From the NCBI GenBank assembly GCA_037349315.1, contig JBAIAC010000059.1, positions 4,242,001-4,306,000 of the forward strand: a stretch of DNA of 64,000 bases. Direction: 5' to 3'. The position numbers and the translations under genes are program-made. Shown piece after piece: positions 22,261-35,379 of the stretch. The notes beneath the pieces are model-generated. The model ran no database searches. It worked only from the letters and a program-made list of their open reading frames with translations, and was not told the DNA's origin. Position 1 is the stretch's first letter, and every line of letters begins with the position of its first letter. The DNA comes from Chelydra serpentina (Eukaryota; Chordata; Testudines; Chelydridae).

Positions 22261-24949
22261 CAAGATGGACAGCTATGGAGATGCAGAGTTTGTGTGTGTC
22301 CAGCATTTTGAATAAAGAATCTCTCTTATGTTTTCTACTCCTGAGTTCTTCCTCTTGTCCATTGTGTGGGATCCTGTAAGTGCTTCCTCATTTATCAGGA
22401 TTTAGAGCATTTAAAAATGTGTATTTTATACCTTGTTTTCCATGCTGTGCAATATTTTAATATATAGCCACTGGGATTTAGGGCTATAACATAAATTTTG
22501 TGTGAGTGCCTTGTAAAATCATGGCTCTGTGTCAGAGAAAGGTGATCTCTTGGTCTCTTTAGAAATGCAATGACTTGGTTTCATTAGTGACCGAACCAAT
22601 ATTTATCTTCCCTCTACCCATCCCTTTTGCCAAGAATAATTCTTTTTCTTTTATACTGTGCAAACATATATTTTGGTAGCTTGTGTTTTTATAACTGCTA
22701 CCAGAGAACATTTCATTACATTGTATCTCAAATGACCATACAAATTGGAGATGTTTTACATTGAAGTATGATGATAAATTACCCTATTTAATTCTGTTCT
22801 GCTGACGAAAATGGAAGAATTTGCTGAATAGAGCAACCACAGTATTGAAAAGAGAGGTGTCTACCACCTGTCTAGAAATTGCAATTACAAAAAATAGGAC
22901 ATTGGTGTATTGTTTGCTAGAAGTTGCCACTCTCACAGGGAACAAAGACATAGGTTTGTTTGTGGAAGTTGCATTTAACAGCTATGATACTGTGTGGTAT
23001 GTGCATTCTGTGGGGGAACATTGGAAGCTGCCTAAAAAACTGTTCATGTCAGTGCTTTAGTTAGAAAATCCCAGGCAGAAGTTTTACAGTTATTATGAAT
23101 CATGCATCCATGGACGTGGTGTGATCTTCACATGTTTGGAGTTTTGAAGTGTTTTGGTTTGGAAACAAGAAGAATGGAATTCAAAAGTAATGTTCTGCTG
23201 TCTCCCAGTGATGCAGCTGTGTGACAGTAAAAAGAAGAAATGCTGACGTTCTGTAGTAGTGGCTGTGGGACGGTCAGGGCCGGGGTTGGCACTGTATGAA
23301 GACACTCACAAATAATATACACACAGCCAGGGGAGTGAGGAGGAACTTTTTCAGTAATGGGCTTGGCGGGAATTGAGGAGCTTTTGATTTTCTTAATGCT
23401 CTTCTCAACTCAGTGGTTGCCTTGTTTGATCTGAATCATGACTTGGCTAGTGCAGTGGTGCCGCGATATTAGGGGTGCATAAGTAGGTAGCAGCACAAGA
23501 GGGAAAATAGACTCTGCAGAGCTGCTACTGCCTCCCCCCGCACAGGTGTGTGCAGGAATGCAGCCTGTCAATCACTCCTTCCTCCCCCCAGTGCAGCCAG
23601 CAACTTAGCTCTGCCAAGTATTGGGGAGCCTATGTGCTGCTGGATACAGTTTATTCCCTCCTCAGAGAAGGTTGAGTCACAGACTCCCTCCTGGACTGCA
23701 TTAGGCAGATTGTAATGTCACAATCTAGCCTATTGTGAGTTTGTTGTAAGACTCCAATGTAGGGAAGAAGTACTAGAAACAACTGTTAACACTATGTATG
23801 TTGAAAACCAGCTACATCTTTCAATGTGTGTGCTTTTATTGATGCTTCGGCTGGCAAGTAACTCCATTTAGAGCATTACTGTAAAGACTGATGCGTTCTC
23901 TAGCTTCATGCAAAGATGGTTATAGGCGAAACTGTGCACTGCTCAAAATCTTGACAGTCTAATAGGGATCTAGTTCACAAATTCTTTTTAACCTGTTCTC
24001 CTGCCCCACTAGTTATATTTAGTCTATATTTATCAGGAAGTATTTGTTTCTAAATCCCTTTCCATGAGGCAGAATTTGGCCCTTTAGTTAGAATTTCATT
24101 AAGAATTTGGTTGATACTGCACCAGCAAAAATAGACTCCATCTCCCTCTTCCACAGCTGTGTTGAATCTGTAGGGCCAAACAAAAGTAAAAATAAAGGTA
24201 TTAAAACCCTTTTATTACTATGGAAGACAGATATGACTTTCAGTACACACGGAAAGCAGATCTGTTAAGATGGTGCTGTCTTTATTCAGTAGGGTTGCAT
24301 GGGTTTTCACATTTGTATTTCCTCCAAATATCAATGATACTTCTATGCTTAATTTTAGTTTGCCCAAGATAAATAGCAAAATGTTTTATGAAAAGCATAC
24401 AGGTCAATCTTTGACAAAAGCTGCATAATATATAAATTCCAGAGCTGTCTTTTTTTTTTCTAGGTTGTTTCACAAAGGACAAATAATCCAGACTCTTATG
24501 GAAAAGACTCCTGGTTGCATGTCTAGCAGCTTGTAAATGCCAAGGGCTTATTAGATGTTTATAAAATTATCCTCCAAGTAGCTTACAGAACTAAACTTTT
24601 CCTTTGAGAATGTGTGTGTTTCAGAAGTCAAAGAGCAAGGTACTTGATAAATCTGTAATACCGGATACATACAAAAATGTTGAAATCACAGTCTGCTGAC
24701 CTAAATATTTTCTAGGGTTATGCACAGGGATGCAACAAGTTCTGGGCTTCTGCTGTTGAAGTTTTCAATTATTTAGGCGTATAAACATTTAAAGTAACCA
24801 GTAAACTTTTGGGGAATATGACCAAAATTTACAAACATGGCACCTAAACTTTATACTGCAAATTTCATCGTTAGCCACCTAAATAGAAGTTGTTTTCCTT
24901 TCAGAAGCACAGAGCAGCCACAGCTCACAGTGAAATCAGTGGGAGTTGC
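22261..24949. other. no gene seen
   Basis: AT-rich, with a few old CR1-like or unique stretches that could not be assigned. No supported exon. Confidence 0.4.
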
Positions 24950-25380
24950 AAGAGCTCACCACCAATGTTCCCTCTAATATTTTCATCCAGGTGCAGAATA
25001 AACTTTGTTATGTGCACCAATATGGAGGTGATGTGTGGCAGGGGTGGGCCCAAGGGGTTCAGAGTGTGGGAGGGGGCTCAGGGCTGGGGAAGAGGGTTGG
25101 GGCATGTGTGTCTGAGGCCAGGGCTCCATCTGGGAGGTGCGGGCTCTGAGGTGGGGACAGAAATGACGGGTTTGGGGTGCAGGCTACTCTGGGACTGCGG
25201 TGGGGAGAGAAGACTCTCTCCAGCCCTCTCCCTGCCTCAGCAGCCCTGGCGCTGGGGCTGGGGGAGAGGCGCCTCTCCCCGGCCGCCGCCCTACTTGCCC
25301 CAGGCATGCCCTGCACGCCTATCCCCTATTCCCAACCTCACCTTACGCCTCTCAGAATATTATTGCAGCTCTCACTATAT
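24950..25380. repeat. GC-rich dispersed repeat, probable MITE
   Basis: A sharply bounded block rich in G on the plus strand, with imperfect internal repeats of GGGCTGGGG and GGCTCTGAGG type and several CpGs. It is embedded in AT-rich DNA. Open frames across it on both strands result from its low stop-codon content and show no domain. Confidence 0.45.
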
Positions 25381-25970
25381 TGGGTATTTTTACTTAAACC
25401 CTAGCTCCTGGAGTTGAGTGATCATGGGGAAAATCGCAATTTTAATTAATTTTTAAAAAGTGTCTAGCCCTCATAGTTGTGAAGGAAAGCTTGAAAACAT
25501 GAACTTTAAAAGTTCTACAAAACAGAAGGCAGATAAAACACTTTGGCTTAAAAATGAGATTTAAAACACATCTGCGGATTGTTGGGGACTGGACGCATGC
25601 TTTTTGAAGAGTTGAGGTAAGCCATACTGCAAACGTATCTGAGATGCTTCCAAAAAACCCAGGTTTTTCATATATTGCGAAGGGCAGGCGTGAGGGACTA
25701 TTGGGGAAAGAGTGAATAACCTGAGATCATTTTGAAAATTGAGCGGCAATCCTTTAACCTGTAGCAATGGGTTTATATTGGTTTATGCTTTCGAAGATGC
25801 AATATATTCAGAGGGGAAGGAACTAAAAACCTACCTTCAAAGAAAAGCAAACAAAGGAAGATTCTTATTTACAGTTTCAGTTACCTGCTAATCAGGGGAG
25901 CTATGTCGTTGAGCTTCATAGCAACCATAAGGCTGGTTCTGGTTCTAGCTCATCATAACCAATGTCTCTA

Positions 25971-26250
25971 TGGCTAGGTCTACATTACCCCCCCCTGTCG
26001 AACTAAGGTACGCAACTTCAGCTACGTGAATAACGTAGCTGAAGTCGAAGTACCTTAGTTCGAATGAAAAAGCACTTACCCGGGATCCACACGTGGCGCG
26101 CAGGCTCCCCCGTCGACTCCGCCTACTCCGTTCGTCGAGCTGGATTACCAGCGTCGACGAGGGAGCACTTCCTGGTTCGATTTAATAAATCGAACCCAGA
26201 ACATCGATCGCGCGCCTCCGACCGGACGCGTAAGTATAGACCTACCCTAA
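25971..26250 (+). mobile_element. TA-flanked MITE with long internal palindromes
   Basis: The ends are inverted: GGCTAGGTCTACATTAC at the left and GTAAGTATAGACCTACCCTAA at the right. Inside, 25998-26063 is a long near-perfect palindrome (arms starting TCGAACTAAGGTAC). A second hairpin lies at 26174-26196 (GGTTCGATTTA/TAAATCGAACC). CpG density is high, which points to a young copy. Its ends resemble those of the elements at 52996, 54519 and 61855. Confidence 0.8.
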
Positions 26251-28640
26251 GTTTGTGCCTGTGCTGTGCAGTACTGAACATAGTCTGCCTGAATATATGG
26301 TGTGCACGTACAACTAATTAACATTTCTGAAGGAGTTCCTTGGCACTTTGTGTAATTGCACTGAGGTATCTCAGACATTCTGATGTTGACAGTCACAATC
26401 ATTGTACTGCACACATGATTACAGTGTTAGTTCTGCCTCCTTACTGAGATTGGGTTTATTGTGTTGTGCTAGGCATTGGTACAATGTTTCCCATCAGAAA
26501 ACTGTCCTGCGTAATCTATTCATTACTTTGTCCATCTGCAGTACTTTCATCTGATGAATACAAAATCTCCATCATGGATTTTTCCAGCCTTGGCAATCTG
26601 TGAATATGTGCTTGTAATATTTTTCGTTAATAGCTTTTGCATATCCCTTTCCACTTGACAGTCACAAATGGAGGGTGGAGGTGACCCTCCCACTAGCTAA
26701 CAGGGGTAAGAAAAAGCTTGCAGTCAAGACGACCTTCCAAATTAGATTTTTTAAAATTACTTTACCGTCCCTGAATCCAGAAATCTAAACTGTCTCTTTG
26801 CTGGTACTCGAGAGACTTCCTTCCATAGCTCTGCAGATGGTACCAGCTGTGTTTCTTTGAACTTCCATAGAATTCTCATTTAGATTTATTCCACTGTGGA
26901 AAGCTGATGACCAAAATTTTCAAAAGTGGTTAGTGATTTTGGATGCCCAACTTGAGATACCCTGGAAATCAGACCCCTTTAAGGCACCTGGAGTTGTGCT
27001 CTCAAATACTGAGGCTCTCAAAATCAGTAGTCACGTTTGAATATCTAGGTCAGTGACGGAGAAAATGCATGTGAATGTTAGTTTCTGTCATGATAAGGGG
27101 GTATATATGTTGCCCGCTTGTCTATTTCAACTATGGGATTGAAGGGATTTGCCTGCTTTCATTAGATGGTTGGCAGGCAGAACAAGTGAGTTTTGTGTCT
27201 GAGTTTTTTAAATATAATGTCAAATCCCTCTAATATTAGCTAGGTTGCAGTGAAATTGCAGAGAAATGTGCAGCTACAGAGCTCCACTCTGATCACTCAC
27301 AGTGAGCTTGATTCTCCACTCTTGCTCCTTATGTAGTCATTTACACCTGTGCAAAGTGAGTTTAAAAGGCTACCAGATCAGAATGGCAGAGCCCAATTCT
27401 CATTTACAGAAGGGCCACTTTAAGTGGCTCTGGCATTATAAAAGGGGTCTGAAGTGGGAGTCACTCACTTTAAAGCCCCTTCACATGACTAGACTGGTGT
27501 AAAATGGCCTGAATGTAAATGAGAACCAGGCTTGTAGTATGTTACATTCACTTCATATAGGTGTAAATGATATCACGTGGTGCAAGGCAGCAAAGAATTA
27601 TGTTCGCAGTGTTTACAACAGGTTGGCATGTGTTTATGTATTCATTTATTTTTTAAAAAAAAGGTTGAGCAGGAAGAGAGCAGGTCATCTATCAAGTGAA
27701 ACCGCTTTCACTAAACTAATTGAATGATCTGCTTAGGTCAACTAGTGTCTTTGCACCCACGATGTGCAAAACCATACATAGCTGACAAGAAAATTATACT
27801 GCCAAGAAAGAACACAACTCCCCCCCCCCACACACACAATTTAAAAGAATTTCAATAAAGCCTGGATTGTTCTGGCAGTATTAATGCCTTTCTTTTTAAT
27901 TCCTGTAACATTCTCTCTCTCTCTATGCGTATGTGATATTAAAAGTAATTTGGCTTCTAGCTAAGTGTTATACCTGTAAATTATTCTTTATAGCAACACA
28001 GTCTCATTATATCACTTTAGAATGCTTAGCTCCCATGGCTGATGTTATTAAATGACTTTGTTAGTGCATTGTGTGCAGTCACCGAAATAGATTTTTGCCA
28101 TTGTCAGCATTTGTATATGTTTATATATTGTTTGAAATATTTATTGTAGTAAAAGAAGCTCACTGTTGGGAATTGTAAAGCTGGATGATTCATAAGAAAT
28201 GAAAAATGACTGAAGAACAATTTTCACTTTAAAATATATAAAAGATGCTTTATATCCTTTAATTCCTACAGAATATTGTGGTCATTTAGATTTTGATCAC
28301 ATTTCTGAATACATCCCATGGACAGAATTAAGTGTCACATGTCAGTGAATACAGCATTGTTCAGTGAGGAATGAAGAAAGTAATTAATCTTTATTTAGAT
28401 TCATGTAGTTTTAATTTTGATCAAATGTGAAAATGAAATAAATGTTAAAGTCAGTGAGGCAAAATCTGTATACCTTATCCAGTATTAAATAGACATATCC
28501 ATTCAGCATTCTTACAAGTAAAAAGCTTCAAATATTTATAACCTTTGTCTTCATTTCAAGTCAGGTGAAAATGGAGCCTGCCTTTCAGCTGGTATAGACT
28601 TCCTCCAGGGAATGAGAAATGTAATCCTCAGTATTACTGG
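26251..28640. other. no gene seen; short simple repeats
   Basis: Contains a C-run with CA repeat (27820-27838), a TC repeat (27912-27925) and a region near 27300-27520 resembling the dispersed TTTACACCTGTG-type repeat. No exon. Confidence 0.45.
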
Positions 28641-29974
28641 ATCAGAGGTGTCCAATACTTGCAGTGTCAGGGCCAGATGTATTATTTCAAAAAGTCAAGG
28701 GGCCACACTCAGTACTTTGGGGTGGAGTCTCTACTCTGTTGTGCTTTCTTTGCACTGCATGAGTGGGGCAGAGGGAGCATTTCAAGAAAGATGTGGAGAA
28801 ATTGGAGAGGGTCCAGAGAAGAGCAACAAGAATGATTAAGGGTCTAGAGAAGATGACCTATGAAGGAAGGCTGAAGGAATTGGGTTTGTTTAGTTTGGAA
28901 AAGAGAAGACTGAGAGGGGACATGATAGCAGTCTTCAGGTATCTAAAAGGGTGTCATAAGGAGGAGGGAGAAAACTTGTTCATCTTAGCCTCTGAGGATA
29001 GAACAATTAGCAATGGGCTTAAACTGCAGCAAGGGAGGTTTAGGTTGGACATTAGGAAAAAGTTCCTAACTGTCAGGGTGGTTAAACACTGGAATAAACT
29101 GCCCAGGGAGGTTGTGGAATCTCCATCTCTGGAGCTATTTAAGAGTAGGTTAGATAAATGTCTATCAGGGATGGTCTAGACAGTATTTGGTCCTGCCATG
29201 AGGGCAGGGGGCTGGACTCGATGACCTCTTGAGGTCCCTTCCAGCCCTAGAATCTATGAATCTATGAATCTATAAACCACCCACAGATCCCTTGCAGAGA
29301 AATCCCTAGGGGGTATAGAACAGGAATTACCAGCCCCTACATCTCTCCCTTTCTCTACCCACAGCCTGCAGGGAAGGGGTATGGTTGGAGTAGACTGTGC
29401 TCTGGCTATCCCCAGCTGCCTCGTGGTCCCGTGGAGACCATAGCCTATTGGTGCACTTTAGAGCGCTCTAATCTGCTCTAGGGCTGGGGCAGAGAATCAT
29501 GGAGCCACAACTTCTGGCTGGTTCTCAGCTCTCCTCTTTTTCCCTCCTCTTCTGAGTTGTGCTGGTTGGCTGTGTGGAGGAGGGTGCCCACATAAGCTTC
29601 CCAGGGGCTCCCTCAGCCCAGCAGAGAAGCAGGCAATGGAATGGTCAAAGCTACTCACCAGCCTTTCCTGCAATGCCGCAGCTGGATAGTGGGGGAAGCT
29701 GCTGAGCAACTGCAGCAGCGAAGGGACTTGGAGGGCTCCCAGCTTATGCCATAACGGTTCCTCGGGCTGCAAGGGAATCAGTGGGTGTCAATTGGGGAGG
29801 CAGTGCCCTCCACATCCTCCCCATAAGTGTGGTGCTGATTCAAACACTAGTGTAAAACTTATAGGCCCCGGGACAAAGTTTCAGTTCCCAGACAAACAGA
29901 CCGTTTTCAGTGTCACCCAGTTATGCTCCAGGGCTACAATTTAGAGCCTTGAGGGTCATAGTTTAGATACCGCC
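28641..29974 (+). mobile_element. possible hAT-like element split by a CR1 insertion
   Basis: The left end CAGAGGTGTCCAA and the right end, read on the minus strand as CGGCGGTATCTAAACT, are loosely inverted. The GC-richer flanks at 28641-28764 and 29276-29974 sit on either side of the CR1 copy. No target duplication was found, so this is a weak call. Confidence 0.3.
28765..29275 (+). repeat. CR1 LINE 3' end with intact terminal ORF2 segment
   Basis: An open frame of about 135 codons from within this copy gives the C-terminus of the CR1 reverse transcriptase polyprotein: [59 protein letters not shown]. It is followed by the standard untranslated tail and then about three copies of an AATCTATG unit at 29250-29273, the hallmark CR1 terminus. 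It is 5'-truncated. Lack of stops suggests a fairly young copy. Confidence 0.93.
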
Positions 29975-32577
29975 GAGCTATGTGAATAATAGGAACAATA
30001 AATTATTTGACAATATGCAGCCTCTTCCTGCTTGTGGAAGATCTATGAGCAGATTGAGTTTTCCTCATATGTATTGGTTCAGAATTGTTCAACGCAGTTT
30101 TTGCACCATTATTTTTTTACCATGTGACTCGACCAGGAATAGTTTTCTATGAGTATTGCTCGCTATCCCAACTATGTTGGTTAATAGTGATTGGTCAGAG
30201 AAGTCACAATGGTCTTGTTTCTTCACCCTGGTTGATGGAGGAACACAGGAGCACGCCTAGAGCAAATATTTGTGCATGCAAATATGAACTTAGATGTCTC
30301 TGATTATGTTTGTGCCTATGGCTCTGAGATGCACTTTCTGTGAACATTCATGCTAGTAAAACTTAACAGCATGGATGTTGGTTAAAAAAAACAACACACA
30401 ACAAACAAAAGAACAAATCCAGAAAAGGCAGGTATCTGACTTAAGCAAATTCATTTAAAAACTCAACTGAATGGTCACAATCCTTTTTGTGCACTATATA
30501 CCCAGTTCTAGTCCACAGAGAAAATGCCTTCTGCTTATGATATTGCTTGCATCAGGAGAAGAACCTCTGACCTCCTTAGGATTCTGTTTAACAATATGAT
30601 ATAATCACGGGAGATCTTTCCTTTCAACTTCAAATCATTTGTGCTTTGAGGCTACTGTCATTTAATTGTATGAGTAGTGAATTTTCAGGTGACCTGGCAG
30701 TCCTAATACACTTTGGTTTTATGTCTTTCCTTCTCTTAAGACTTTAATTTTTTACAAATATTGCCTTTAATTTTCTGCCACGTAATTCCTACCTCAGTTG
30801 TAAATTTCCTAAGAGGTCTTATCTCAGTAGATATACCTTATGTGAGGTAAAGGTGCTCCTTGGGTTCTGTTCAACCTGATAATTGGGACAGATATGAAAC
30901 AATCAAGTCCTTGGTTATATCCATAAAAACACAAACACATTCACAGAGTCTATAGACAAAGAAAAGGCCTATTTAGAAAAGGCGTAAATTCTCTCTCTCT
31001 GTTCTCTTTCTTTCATATGTGAATATATAGCACATAGGTGTCTCTAGAGATGAAATCAGAAGGCAGTGGTTGGAACAGGATTTGACTCATGTTTGGACTT
31101 TAGGTTTGAGGCTCAGCCCGTGCTAGGCTTCAGGATTGTTCAGAGAGCACTAAAAGCTCATGACATTTTAACAAAAATGGCAGAAATCATGTGAAATTAA
31201 TTGACATGGCTGCATCCAAACTGGATCAAAAAGCCAGGCTCTTTCTGGCTTTTTAGATCTGACTGCACTCAAAATTCCAAGGCCAGATTCAGCTGGGGAT
31301 TTGAGATGGGAGGATTTTGGATTAGTTTTTGATTAGATTCATTTCTGTTTTTCTGTTATATGTATGAGAGAGAGCATGTTAGCAGTCAGAAATATATCCT
31401 TTACATTGAATTACTGTACTGAAAAAAAGGTAGTTCCTGTAAAGGACAAATGTGTCCCCTTTGGCCTGTTGCATGTTTTTAAAGCCTTCTTAGGGAGTAT
31501 TTGATTTGGTTTTCTGTCAAGGATCTTAGTAATTTCTGTAGGAATAGGAAGCTTTAATTTGGAAAGTCACTAAGTTGAGTAGCACTGTTCACAACACCAT
31601 CTGGAAAAAGCACCATCCTTTTGTTGTAATGCTGCCCCTTGCTCTTGGCAGTCAATCTTATTTTTGTGGGATTTTTGTGCAACCAGCTGCTCTCTTTAGT
31701 AACCATTAACAATTTACTGAGCTTACATTCAAGAATGACTTCAACTTGCTCTCATAAGCAATTGTTCCATGTAGCCAGACTGTTGTCATTATTAACTATC
31801 TTCTGTGACTGAAGTCTCCTCTTTATTTGCTCATGTCACGTGCCTACTGTTGCCTCTCTCAGAACGGAATGTCTATACCTTCACAATGGGGTGGGGAAAT
31901 CAACTGATTCATTCATACTACTGTATGTCACTGGAACTGTCTCTTTCGACTCAAAGCTGATGGTTTTTACAGACTTTTTTATTTTTTTTGGCAATAGCAA
32001 ACTGGTGGTTGTGATAGCACAGCAATCTAAAATTACATCTCTCTGTTTTATCTCTGAGTGTAGGTCTTTGTGAATTTCCAGCTTGCTAAATTTGAAGTCA
32101 GTAATTTATATTCTTGCTTTGATTTCTATGTACATTTTTACTGAATAGCAATAAAGTCTTCATAAGCCTTGTGTTAAGTTGTCTGGTAGTCCAACCAGTT
32201 TAATATTTCTCTCCTGGTTCATCTTCTGGAGCAATTTATATCCCCAGGTGTCAGAGTAAATTATGAAATCTAAGAAATCTAAAATATAAAACTCTGTGTT
32301 ACAGATAGTTTTGAGTTTGCCCATAATATGAATATTGAATATGCTGTGTCTGACTTTTGGGGACTGATTTTATGGATTGCTTTACCTGATACAAGCCAAA
32401 TCTCAGAATGGTCAGTTATTTTTATTACTGATAGTAGTCCTGTTATTGAGACTAGATACATTGTTTTATGGTTTCTCCTTCGTGTAGTGATACAGCTGGG
32501 ATGAGACCGGTGAACTGCAAGGATAACATCCATGTTGATCTAAATTTTTATTTCCACCTGACTCTATCATTGTACCT
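29975..32577. other. no gene seen
   Basis: AT-rich sequence with an A-rich CAACA tract (30387-30410). Nothing supports an exon, RNA gene or recognised repeat. Confidence 0.45.
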
Positions 32578-32585
32578 CTTTAATT

Positions 32586-33014
32586 CAGGGGAGGCCAACC
32601 TGTGGCTCCGGAGCCACATGCGGCTCTTCAGAAGTTAATATGCGGCTCCTTGTATAGGCACCGACTCTGGGGCTGGAGCTACAGGTGCCAACTTTCCAAT
32701 GTGCCGGCAGGTGCTCACTGCTCTGCCACAGGCCCTGCCCCCACTCCACCCCTTCCCACCCCCTCCCCTGAGCCTGCCATGCCCTCACTCCTCCCCCTTC
32801 CCCCCCAGAGCCTTCTGCATGCCACGAAACAGCTGATTGGAAGGTGCGGGGAGGGAGGGAGAGGTGCTGATCAGCGGGGCTGCCGGTGGGTAGGAGGCAC
32901 TGGGAGCGGGAAGCGGGTGAGCTGATGAGGGGCTGCTGACATATTACTGTGGCTCTTTGGCAATGTACATTGGTAAAATCTGGCTCCTTCTCAGGCTCAG
33001 GTTGGCCATCCCTG
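32586..33014 (+). mobile_element. hAT-like MITE with 8-bp target duplication
   Basis: The ends are inverted: CAGGGGAGGCCAACCTG at the left and CAGGTTGGCCATCCCTG at the right. The 8-bp flanks are CTTTAATT (32578-32585) and TTTTAATT (33015-33022), seven of eight matching. The interior is GC-rich in its middle. Confidence 0.85.
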
Positions 33015-33022
33015 TTTTAATT

Positions 33023-33640
33023 ATTTACTTACACTTATTTATTTTTTGTTTGGGTATATTATTCTGCATAATTAATACCCATTGTATGCTTAAAATAAAA
33101 TTCTATCATCAATGCATGTGAAATTCACTATAATAAAATTGCTCGTTTATTTCATTATAAATATCAGATTTTACTCCCATCCATGTCCTAGCATATACCA
33201 TTATTTCAGGTAGAACTACTTGTGGCACAAAGGACAACATCCGACCACAAACAAGAGCATAACTTTCACCCAGCGCATAGGAAAATGTCCTGTTGTCACC
33301 AGAAAAATTCTATTTCTCTAGTTTACTAATGTGTTATGAAGGAGTCTTTATGTGGGTGCCAACCCTGAACTTATTAATAGTCAAAAGGGGCACTCCTCTC
33401 CCAAATAGAATGCTCCTTTTCTCAGATACACCAACTAAATAGATATTTGGAAACACTACTGGTCTGCACTTATTGTCTCTCCTTAATGTTAAAGTGTCAC
33501 ACCAAAATAGTTAAACTTGGTTACCTATCGTTAGGCACCCTGTTTAGACACCAAAATCAAAGTGGCCTGATTTTTCATGTGTTGAGGACCCACAGCCTTC
33601 ATTGAAGTCAGTCAGAGTCAGAGCTGCAGATGCTCAGCAC
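33023..33640. other. no gene seen
   Basis: AT-rich, unique-looking. Ends just before the next MITE with a copy of the dispersed ATTGAAGTCAGTCAGAG motif. Confidence 0.45.
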
Positions 33641-33642
33641 TA

Positions 33643-34140
33643 AGGCTACGTTTATGTCATGGAGGTCAAGGAAGTCGCGGAATACGGAGTCAGTGACTTC
33701 AAGAGACCTCCATGACGTTTTCTGCTTTAGCCCCGGGGGCTGTGGAACTGGAGCTGGCAGCCAGCAGGGCCCCATCAGGTTTTCAGCGTCGACAGCCTCC
33801 TCAGGGGGCCCTCTTCAGGGTTCCAGTGACGGGCGACAGACTCGCACAGGGGTGGTGGAGAGAGGCCCAGACAAGTGGCTGGGGGTGTCCCATTTTCTAT
33901 TTAGGAAATATGGTCACCCTGCAGCTCCCAGCCGCCGTGGGCAGGGTGGAGATTCCCCTGCAGCTTCCAGCTACTATGGGAGGAGGGGGGACCTTGCTCA
34001 CAGTCACCATGGTGGTGGGGGAAACCATGGAGCTGCGGCAGCAAAAGTCACAGACGGGTCATGGCTTCCATTCATTTTTGTTTATTGCCCATGACCCGTC
34101 TGTGACTTTACTAAAAATAACCGTGACAAAATCTTAGCCT
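33643..34140 (+). mobile_element. TA-flanked MITE with a hairpin near each end
   Basis: TA flanks both ends (33641-33642, 34141-34142). The termini are inverted: AGGCTACGTTTATGTCA at the left and TGACAAAATCTTAGCCT at the right. One hairpin has arms at 33657-33667 and 33705-33715. A second, longer hairpin spans 34044-34109 with arms of about 20 bases. The middle is GC-rich with no coding content. The superfamily is uncertain. Confidence 0.8.
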
Positions 34141-34142
34141 TA

Positions 34143-35379
34143 CTCGGCACATGTGAAAATAGGGCCACTTTTATTTAGGAGCCTACATATGGATTTAGGT
34201 ACCAAGCTTTAGGCCACCTAATTTAAAAATGCAGCCTTAATTTCCTTGCTTGGGCAGGGATCTTAGAAATACATGGGTGCAAACTTTCTCAGTTTAGGGC
34301 CTGATCCAAAGCCCCCTTAGTGTCTCTCAGATCATTCACCACATTAAGAATAAGTAATTTGGAGGTGAAAGCGGAGCCAAACCCGCAAAATAGGAAAAAG
34401 AACAAAAAAGCAGAAACAGTTATCTGAGCTCCATCTCCAGATCTCAGTAAGCTTCCTTCATTCCCAGTCCCTCTCCTTTCATTGGGGTTTGGCCTACGCA
34501 GCAGTTTTCACAAGTGTTGACAAGTCCAGTTAGCAGTTCAGATCCACTCATTTATATTCTTTCATTTGCAGTCACAAATGATTGTAAAGTTCTTTAGTCT
34601 ATAACAGTTATGGGAATATTAGCTTAAATTAGGCCTCTCACTTTATATCCTTTGTGCACCTCGGTGTATACACAACACTTAAAGTCCATGACTGCAGGAG
34701 TATGTTGTATGGATCTTCAGCTTCAAGCCCAATTTCTTTGTCAAGGTGATATTCCCAAAGCATGAGAAATGCAACCAAAGAAGGGAAATGCCTGGTTTAT
34801 AAATACATGGGAAAGTGTTTATATTCAGAATTGTTCAGTTGCTTACATCCATATTTTACAAACTATATTTTTGTACAATGAGATGCTAAACAATACCAAT
34901 TGGTCCCATAGAAAATATTTGTACACTTGTTTGAATTCTAGTTTCTTGTCCTTGTACTGTAGTAATATTTGGGAAAATAGGTCTTTCCTTTAAAAGCTCT
35001 CCTTAACATAGCATTAACTTGCCTGCCATGTCTCCTTTCATCATAAAATGCCCCAAAAGTGAAATGGAAGACCTCTAGTGATGTGAAGTTAGGTTAATCC
35101 CCATGTCCATTCAGTCTTGACCTTTTTCCTGAGACCGCCAATGAGGGTGTCATGTAGTGATTTATGCAATCTAGACACCTGAGTCCACCCTCCATATAGG
35201 CCTCTAAATACTCATCAGATAATGAATTTTAGTCACTATTAACCCAGGCTGGATTCAGACTGTTAATGATAAAGTCACAAGCTTCATAACTCATTACCAA
35301 CCTTCTGAGCTACCTAGTCCACCAATGCTTACCATTTCTTTCACATGCATAAAAACATATGCCATATATTTGCATATGT
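34143..35379. other. no gene seen
   Basis: AT-rich sequence with no recognisable repeat or exon. Confidence 0.45.

Noticed and set aside
24890..25417. 175-codon plus-strand open frame
   Set aside because: It spans a GC-rich repeat block, has no splice context and has low-complexity Gly/Pro/Arg-rich product.
28763..29179. 138-codon plus-strand open frame considered as a host gene
   Set aside because: It is the C-terminus of CR1 ORF2, followed by the CR1 tail.
33630..34137. Two overlapping plus-strand open frames of 141 and 154 codons
   Set aside because: They coincide with a MITE bounded by inverted termini and TA flanks.
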